Shown here: positions 57,601 through 64,000 of the stretch, piece after piece
How the letters are laid out: every line of letters starts with the position of its first letter
Position numbering within the stretch: position 1 is the stretch's first letter
From: Stichopus chloronotus
Lineage: Eukaryota; Echinodermata; Holothuroidea; Aspidochirotida; Stichopodidae
NCBI GenBank assembly: GCA_021234535.1
Contig: CM037830.1
Span: forward strand, 38,006,437 to 38,070,436
DNA: 64,000 bases
Direction: 5' to 3'
Made by a program: the position numbers and the translations under genes
Notes under the pieces: model-generated
The model's input: the letters and a program-made list of their open reading frames with translations, nothing else
What the model was told of the DNA's origin: nothing
Database searches by the model: none

Positions 57601-60600
57601 GGTTCTATTATGCAATGACCTAACCAAATTTTTTTTTTCATACATTTATAGTATGGGCAGAGTTTGTAGCAACTTGATTATGCCAAGCAGTTTGCAAGAA
57701 TGCAAAGCAGTAAATTCTTGACTTTAATGTCACCCTTGCAAATAGGAATTGATGAGATAAGTTCCTAATATCTGTAGATATAGTGTAAACAGTTTGAAAA
57801 ATTGCAGTGAGGGATGCTTGCTTGGGTCTTTATTCACTGTGCAGTTACTACAGTGTAAATTGATTATACATTTTACGTAAAGGCTATTAAATGTGCTTTT
57901 ATAATGCATGTGAAAAAGCTTACCGTTCACTTCCTGAACATGTCAACAGTTCTTTGAATGTAGCCAATAGAAACATTCAAGAAGGCAGGCATCCAAATTG
58001 CCGGTGGTATCAGTGATAGAGAGTAAGGCTGCGATTGGTATCTTTATTCTCAGCTTTGTGTTTGAATCTTAGGATCATCTAGGCACAAATTACCTTTGGT
58101 GTGTTGAAGAGTACTTGTTAACCTGAGCATTACAGTGAAACTTCCATTCAATTCCCATGTGTGGTTCCTGAGATACGAGCAGTTGAAGTTGCCATATTTG
58201 TAATCGACAGTTAACTTAAAGCTACCTCAGTTAACTTGAAGCTACCTTGAAGCTACGTACATACTGCTAAATTTGTGGCTGGACCATCCTTGTAAAAGGA
58301 TGGTCTAGCCACGAACATAACTTTGATGTGTTGAAGAGCAAGTTAATCTGACCATTAGAGTGAAACTTCCATTCAATTCCCATGTGTAGTTCTCGAGATA
58401 TGAGCAGTTGAAGTTGCCACATGTGTTACTGACAGTTAACTTGAAGCAAGCAGGAGTGATGTCATCTCCCCACATCGATAAAGTATTTTATGTTTTTCTC
58501 TAAAATATATACCAAATTTAATACTTCAATATATAGTGATATCATAATGTGAATGTAGGAGGGGTATGAGAGTTTTGTGACCTTCACGGAACCAGTGTAA
58601 AAGCCGACCACCTGCTGATTTCAAGGTCAAAATAATATTAAAAAATGAAGAAAACAAAAGACTCTTTAGCAATGTGAAGAGATGATGTCACTCCTGTTTG
58701 CTACAAGTTCCCAGTTGGTAGCAAAAGGGGTAATGCGAACTGATAAAATCACGAGAACCATGCATGGGAACTGAATGTAAGTTTTACTATAAGGGTCACA
58801 TATACTTACTCTTAAACACATCAAAGCTAAATTTCTGCCTGGACTATCCTTTTAAGCACAATTACCAATCCTTGGAGTATAGTATAATTAATCCCAGTGC
58901 TGCTATAACATACATGTTCTGTAAACTGAAGTAGCTGCCTAGTATCTACCCAAATTCAACAGACATCATTGTATGAACATTAAACTGTACCACACTTGTC
59001 TCCGGTAATTACACCTGAAACAGACTTAATTATTCAACAAGTTGGTGTGTGTAGTAAGTAATGAATTAATTATCAAAGCAATCAGTATTAACGGAGCAGT
59101 CAGAGGGATGATATTAATAATTCACTTGCTAAAGTTGTTTACATTTTCATCAAATCTTAGCCTGCACAGTCAACCTGGATATGATGCGGTATTACTTATA
59201 GAGTGATCATCAAAGTAATTGAAGTGACATGGAAACATATCAGTCACAGGAACTACCAGTTGACATGTACATTACAGTATCGTGAATCAAGAAGGACTAT
59301 GCTTGTGATTTTAATGGTATTTCTGGGTTCAAGTTTAACAAGAAAAATGATGTGGAACAAATCAGACTACCAGGCTAAGAACCAAATATTTGAGAATGTG
59401 ATTCCAAATCCAAGCTTCATGACTGTACTCTAAGTTTAAGTGATAGTCTCATTGATGCATAGGGTATCTCTCCATCAATCTGTGCAGGGTACATTAGTCT
59501 CCTGAAGTTGACTCTATTGTACTCTATCAAACCGAATGAACATCTGTTGTAAGTCAAACGTGATTGACTCAATGTTTTTGCAAAATGTGAGTCAACTTTT
59601 TCGTGACTTTTTTATAGAGTGTTAATCTCTTCAGGAAGCAGAATTTTTTTCCAGTACACACCACCTGACAGAAGATACTGTACAGTGAAAGAAACTAATC
59701 ACATACTGTACAGTAAGGCTTGAGCTGTTACAGAACTGTAGTAGTTCCATGGAAGGATACAGTAGACGAAGCTACTGTATCTTTAGAAGTGTGACAAGAG
59801 AAGGGAATTTTCAGCTGACATTCCCTAAAGTTGAAAAGGGTTTTTTTTTTTCTTCAGTTTACTTCTTGAATGGTTTACTTTTCTGCCTCACCTGGCTAGT
59901 CTGTAATGTGACTGATGGTTCAGTAAAAACTAAATCAATGAGTGTGAACATTAAGATTACTGTAAGATTTGGTGCAAAACCTTTTCTTGTCATCATGTGT
60001 TTCTCACATTCCCTCTGAAGTCTTGCCTGATTATGTTCAGATATATTCAAGGCACTATCACATATATGCTGGAAATATTTCCCCATGATGCACTGGTCTA
60101 TTCAGGTTGGGTTTATTAAGAACCATACTGTTAGTTTGAAGGTTTCAGTTGCTGATTCTCAAAACGTACATGTATGCCACTGGGCTAGGAAATTACAAAC
60201 TTTTAAATACACATGTAGCTGATCTTAAATTAGACATTTACCACGGTTGCTTGCCAATGCAATTCATCAGAGCCTTGAGGATGGCTTTGTGTAAACATTA
60301 ATAAAACTCAGCGTGATTCAACCTTTGGGGCTTAAAAAAAATTAAAAAGAAGTTTCTGTTATTGATTATGGCTTTATTGATGCTCGTTAGAGGCCTGCCC
60401 TAAGGCAACAATGCACTCTGGTATAGATATTGATCTTTGCGCTGGTTGACTGCTTTGCATTCAGGAGAGGAAAAAACGAAGAAGCAAGATGCAGTTTGTA
60501 TGTAGTTTGTTTATACCAGAAGCTGCGATGTGAAATCCAGAGTATAGTGATGATGTAATTAACACTGGCTTCTACTGTGTGGATGCTGTGATATTTTGCA

Positions 60601-60863
60601 CAGTTTATAATATTGCTAGTGTCACTGCATTCATGAGCAATGCAATTGTATGTACTGTAATTTATTGGATACTGTACATGTTCATGAGCACTGCCATTCA
60701 CTACCTACAAGCTGCATATTCCCAGAAGTTGCAAAACAAAGTAATATTAAAGAAAGCAATATTTCAAAATGCTACAGGTTTCGAAATGTACACATATTCG
60801 CCACCTATTTCCTGGTCCATTTCTGGTTTCGAGGATAATCGTAACATTTGCAATCATGCAGGC

Positions 60864-60894
<31 letters not shown>

Positions 60895-63800
60895 TGTATG
60901 TATGTATGTATGTATGTATGTATGTATGTATGTATGTATGTATGTATGTATGTATGTATGTATGTATGTATGTATGTATGTATGTATGTATGTATGTATG
61001 TATGTATGTATGTATGTATGTATGTGTGCATGTGAGAGTATGTCATTTGATGTCTACTTTCTAAACATGATATCTCTAGAGGAGAGGTCAATGGTCATTT
61101 GGGTCAACAGGGGTTTAATTGTGAACACTTTTCACCCACAATATCCAAAGAAGACAAGCTGGGATGAAGTTCATATTTAGTATATCGGTGCACCACATTG
61201 GGTCCAAGAATTTCATAGTTTATGCTGGAGGTCAAAGATCATATGGGGTCAATCATATGGGGTCAATGTGCATCAAATTGTGAAACCTTGTAAGCATGAT
61301 GACATCTCAAGAAGGGAAACTTGGACAAGTTTGTAGTGTGTAGTTGAAGCAACTTAAGTACAAGAACCCTATTTTTTAGAGAAATCAAAGGTCATTTGGG
61401 GTCAATAGTGATCAAATTGAAAAAGCCTTTTACAGATAATGACTGAAGAAGGAAAGCTTGGAAAAATTTTATGTTTCATTTGTAGGTGCAGCACATGATT
61501 GAGCACAAGAACAGTATTGTTTTTGGTGGTGGTGGAAGGTCATTTGGGTTCAATAGGGGTCAGATTGTATCTCAGGTAGGGAAGCTTGGAGAGATTAGAT
61601 ATGTACAGTAAGTGTAACCTGTTGAGTGACACAGCTATTGCTTTTTGTGAAGGCCATATGTCATTTTGGGTCAACAGGGATCAAACTGAAAAATGTGTTT
61701 TGTGAACAAGGTGTCTCAAAAAGGAATCTTGGATAAATGTTGTATTTAGTATGTAGGCAAACCCATTAAATGCAAGACCCCTATTGCTAAGTTTTAGTGG
61801 AGGTCTCTCAGTCAGATATCATTTGGCATCAAAAGGGGTCAAACAGTGAAAATCTTGTAAAAATGGTATCTCAAAAAGAAAAGCTTGCAGTGAACTCATA
61901 TTTGATTAGTGGGTGTAGTGATGTACTTCATTGACCACAAAACAAGAAGGATGAATTTGTGAAAACCATATCTTGACATCTCAGGGCCATAAACTCTTAT
62001 GCAGTTGTGCATGCTGATGTCTGATATACATCAATATAAGTAAGATTCATTAAAACAAATATAAATCATTGAAATCATCGAAACCACAGTGCATTTGTGC
62101 ATTGTGCGTAATTTTTTTTTTTTTTACCACTCAAGGGATCATTGACACAGGCCTTGAGTTTTAGATTTTCCAGGTGTGCTACAAATCACACTCCTCAGGA
62201 GAGTAAGGAGTGTGATAGGTGTGCTGTTTGATAAACTGTAACACATTCTTCTTAGCGCCCTTCATTATCTAGGTGTGCAAAAAATCGCACTCCTCACAGT
62301 GAACTGAGGCGAGTGGTGGCGTGCAATCGCACTGGCACGCCTCGGAATTCAAGGTCTGTTGACAAATTTTTAATGCACGGGCAGTGTCATATTGCTCTGC
62401 CATCAATATAATTCCTGTTCAATACAACTGCTGTGCTACATTCCTTACTTTTTGCATTTTTTTGCATTTCTTTTGAGTGGGGAAGAGGGGTAACATTACA
62501 TTTGTTGGAGGGGTGCCTCAGAACCTATCATCAGGTTTTGGACATTTTACCCAGACGAATTCTGTTTAAAAATGTTATGAAAATGCTACAGATGTACATC
62601 ACTCCTCAATTACCTGTCTAAACACAACAAATGCACTCCCATCCACCATGCCATGAGTATTGCATTTTGAGGGGTTACTATCTAGTACTCATGAAATGGC
62701 AGACAGGGGTGTGTTTGTTATGTTGAGACCTGTAGGTGATCAATTCATTTGTAAAGACCTGAACCACAAAACCGGAGGAGTTTTTGGATTTTTAACATTG
62801 CCATACTTGCAAACAGGATAAGAATTTGGCCATGAAATTGTTATATGTTGCAATTGGATGGTTGCCGCCAAATTGGATAATGCTGGCCACGGAATGCTAA
62901 ATATCAAGCTACAATGTTCAGCATATTATGTGAATACAAAGTGTACACCATAAACTTATCAGAAACAGCATAATTAGCCAGATGTACTGACATAGTGAAC
63001 ATTACTCCTCTCTTACCTGTCTGCACTTGACAACTCCACTCTATGTATAGTATGCTTCTGTGTGTTCCATTTGGTAATTTAAGAGACTGCACCTGACCTA
63101 CCCTCTCAGTTGCAATACTAACCTCTAGATTCCAAATTTATTGGTTTGAGGTGTGGTAAGCCTTTATCCATTTCGGTCAAATTTATCTCTATCCTCCAGA
63201 TGTGCCTTTATCAACCAGTCTGTTACCTATTAAAAAGTATTGTGTTATCCGAATAATCTGCTACATGTATGCATATTACTCATTAAACAGTGATCTGTGC
63301 ACAAAGTGACTTCTATAAGGAAGACTTTAGTTACAAAAATCTGTAAAATTTAAAGTAGTCCCAAAGTCAGATATCAAGAACTGCATTTCATGGTGATGCT
63401 TTTTGAATCTTACTTAATCTGGAGTAAGATGTAGAATCATCTTTTATAATCATCTAAAGCTAAGGAAATAAATGTTGACTTTAAATTATGTTTCATATTC
63501 ACAGGTGAACGAGTTTCCTGATTTTCTCAATGGCGAGGAACGAGAGAATGCGCAGCACATCCAGGTGGTTTATAAGAAGCCATTGAAAAAGGCAGCTGAC
63601 AAGAAGGCAGATGGGCAGGCAGACCCCAGAGATGAGGACGTCAGTGCTGCAGGTGTAAATGGCAACCAAGATACAGATGTCCCTGGTTTGTTGGTCACCG
63701 AACCAAATGGCCACACCAGACGTTCCAGTCAGCAGTTTGAACGAGGGGGTAGGTCATCACTCCTCCAGAAACAGATGCCCACGCTCCACAGAAGCTTTGA

Positions 63801-64000
63801 CGAATCTGAGCTGAAAATGCTGAGAGAAATGCAGAGCGTAGATTCACCGGATTCAGATGACGACCAACTATCCATGTCTTACCCTTCTTCAAACTGGAGC
63901 GAACTCTCTCGAACCAGCTCCATCAGCAGCATGGAGAGCTTTGATAGCTCCGTCAGCTCAGAGCAAAGCAGGAGAAAATTAGTTGCTGTGGAGACAATCC
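51405..64000 (+). CDS. C12orf56-like gene, partial (two coding exons seen, runs off window)
   Basis: An uncharacterised protein of vertebrates is the best recalled match. Exon 1 codes 51405-51659 and exon 2 codes from 63505 past the end of the window, joined by an intron of about 11.8 kb; both are phase 0. Read together, about 250 residues are seen: a conserved N-terminal domain, then a Ser/Asp-rich, probably disordered stretch. Function unknown. Confidence 0.8.
52984..53310. mobile_element. TTAA-flanked miniature element (copy 2)
   Basis: The body resembles 24726-25070 across most of its length (for example GGAAGATGCATCATTTGAAT against AGAAGATGCATCATTTGAAT, and GAGAAACTTATTTCT). Its right end is CAAATGCCCTATTTCCC then TTTAA. 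The left end is decayed; I place it at the TTAA at 52984. No coding capacity. Confidence 0.75.
53307..54232. mobile_element. TTAA-flanked long inverted-repeat element with an internal insertion
   Basis: The left end is TTAA then AGGGGAATTCTGGGCAAGGA; the right end is the inverse (CTTGCCCAGGATTCTCCT then TTAA). At least 50 bases of each arm match at about 80 percent. Inner parts also pair: GGGATCTCTGTGAT at 53500 with ATCACAGAGCTC at 53805. The right arm is split by about 350 bases of AT-rich sequence at 53832-54180. PiggyBac-type target choice is inferred from TTAA. No transposase. Confidence 0.8.
58071..58855. repeat. Two head-to-tail fold-back (inverted-repeat) elements
   Basis: Copy 1 (58071-58290) has an arm starting AGGATCATCTAGGCACAAAT and a short right end GGCTGGACCATCC. 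Copy 2 (58291-58855) has a left arm from AAAAGGATGGTCTAGCC and a right arm ending CTGGACTATCCTTTTAA. The arms of copy 2 pair over about 170 bases (for example CAGGAGTGATGTCATCTC with GAGATGATGTCACTCCTG). The junction at 58278-58304 is a near-perfect hairpin. No coding capacity. Confidence 0.8.
60864..61026. repeat. (TATG)n microsatellite, about 40 copies
   Basis: Perfect TATG/TGTA tetranucleotide array, likely highly length-variable. The MYVC/THTY-repeat ORFs on both strands are artefacts. Confidence 0.98.
61030..61990. repeat. Degenerate tandem repeat related to the 46.8 kb element
   Basis: Units contain AAAGGTCATTTGGGGTCAAT or variants and TATCTCAAGAAGGGAA-type phrases, as in 46850-47620. 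The adjacent TATG array occupies the place of the GTGTGTGTGTATGTG run in that element, so both probably derive from one family. Terminal inverted repeats are not found here. Confidence 0.7.
62185..62216. repeat. Perfect 11-base inverted repeat (hairpin)
   Basis: ATCACACTCCT, a 10-base loop, then AGGAGTGTGAT. A weaker second version lies at about 62283-62345 (ATCGCACTCCTCACAGTGAA ...). They may be the ends of a short degraded element. Confidence 0.7.
63505..64000 (+). CDS. C12orf56-like exon 2 (partial, 165 codons seen)
   Basis: Acceptor TATTCACAG, then VNEFPDFLNGEERENAQHIQ, VVYKKPLKKA, a Lys/Asp/Gly-rich stretch, KQMPTLHRSFDESELKMLRE and a Ser-rich segment (SELSRTSSISSMESFDSSVS). The EFPDFL...ER..AQHI.VVY.. 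part aligns with my memory of human C12orf56 (YPEFL...DRE.SQHIRIIY). Continues beyond 64000 with no stop. Confidence 0.85.
   Translation, partial: MNEFPDFLNGEERENAQHIQVVYKKPLKKAADKKADGQADPRDEDVSAAGVNGNQDTDVPGLLVTEPNGHTRRSSQQFERGGRSSLLQKQMPTLHRSFDESELKMLREMQSVDSPDSDDDQLSMSYPSSNWSELSRTSSISSMESFDSSVSSEQSRRKLVAVETI

Larger units (their letters stand above)
51660..63504. other. 11.8 kb first intron of the C12orf56-like gene
   Basis: Repeat-rich. It holds TTAA elements (52984-54232), fold-back repeats (58071-58855), a TATG microsatellite (60864-61026), GGTCA-bearing repeat units (61030-61990) and palindromic hairpins (62185-62340). In 51660-52980, 54235-58070, 58856-60860 and 62350-63500 I see nothing beyond ordinary AT-rich sequence. 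Confidence 0.65.

Noticed and set aside
60579..61180. ORFs with MYVC / THTY repeats
   Set aside because: Explained by the TATG microsatellite.
1..64000. tRNA or rRNA genes
   Set aside because: I looked for cloverleaf-type and rRNA-like sequence and saw none I could support.

Overview
This is eukaryotic genomic DNA from an animal. It is AT-rich, with many small exons of 36 to 296 bases bounded by GT...AG introns, plus numerous minisatellites and short transposon-like repeats. Protein similarity and repeat style suggest a marine invertebrate, probably a deuterostome such as an echinoderm or hemichordate. That placement is inference from recall and not a measured result. Nothing bacterial or viral was recognised.

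From about 483 to 42647 on the + strand lies the downstream part of one inositol 1,4,5-trisphosphate receptor gene (ITPR). I place 30 coding exons plus one candidate 36-base cassette exon. All exon phases join correctly, giving about 1,576 residues. They cover the modulatory solenoid and RIH regions, the six-helix channel with its pore, the C2H2 zinc-finger linker, the C-terminal coiled coil and the stop codon. The ligand-binding N-terminal half lies upstream of the window. The 3' UTR probably runs to somewhere between about 43.9 and 45.8 kb.

From 45.8 to 50.2 kb is repeat-rich intergenic DNA. It includes a 24-base minisatellite split by a roughly 1.9 kb inverted-repeat element. A promoter-like stretch at about 50.2-50.6 kb precedes a second + strand gene with exon 1 coding at 51405-51659, an intron of about 11.8 kb, and exon 2 from 63505 running off the window. 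Its protein resembles vertebrate C12orf56, an uncharacterised protein.

The introns hold most of the unusual structure. Three introns carry tandem repeats that copy or contain splice-donor sequence just after a real exon. A family of short TTAA-flanked inverted-repeat elements occurs at 24.7, 53.0 and 53.3-54.2 kb, with a related truncated copy at 38.5-39.0 kb. There are fold-back repeats at 58.1-58.9 kb, and long minisatellites whose periods (3, 36 and 42 bases) create false open reading frames. I found no convincing new multi-gene system. The best leads are the donor-bearing intronic repeats, the cassette exons at the position of the vertebrate ITPR SII splice site, and the element architecture.
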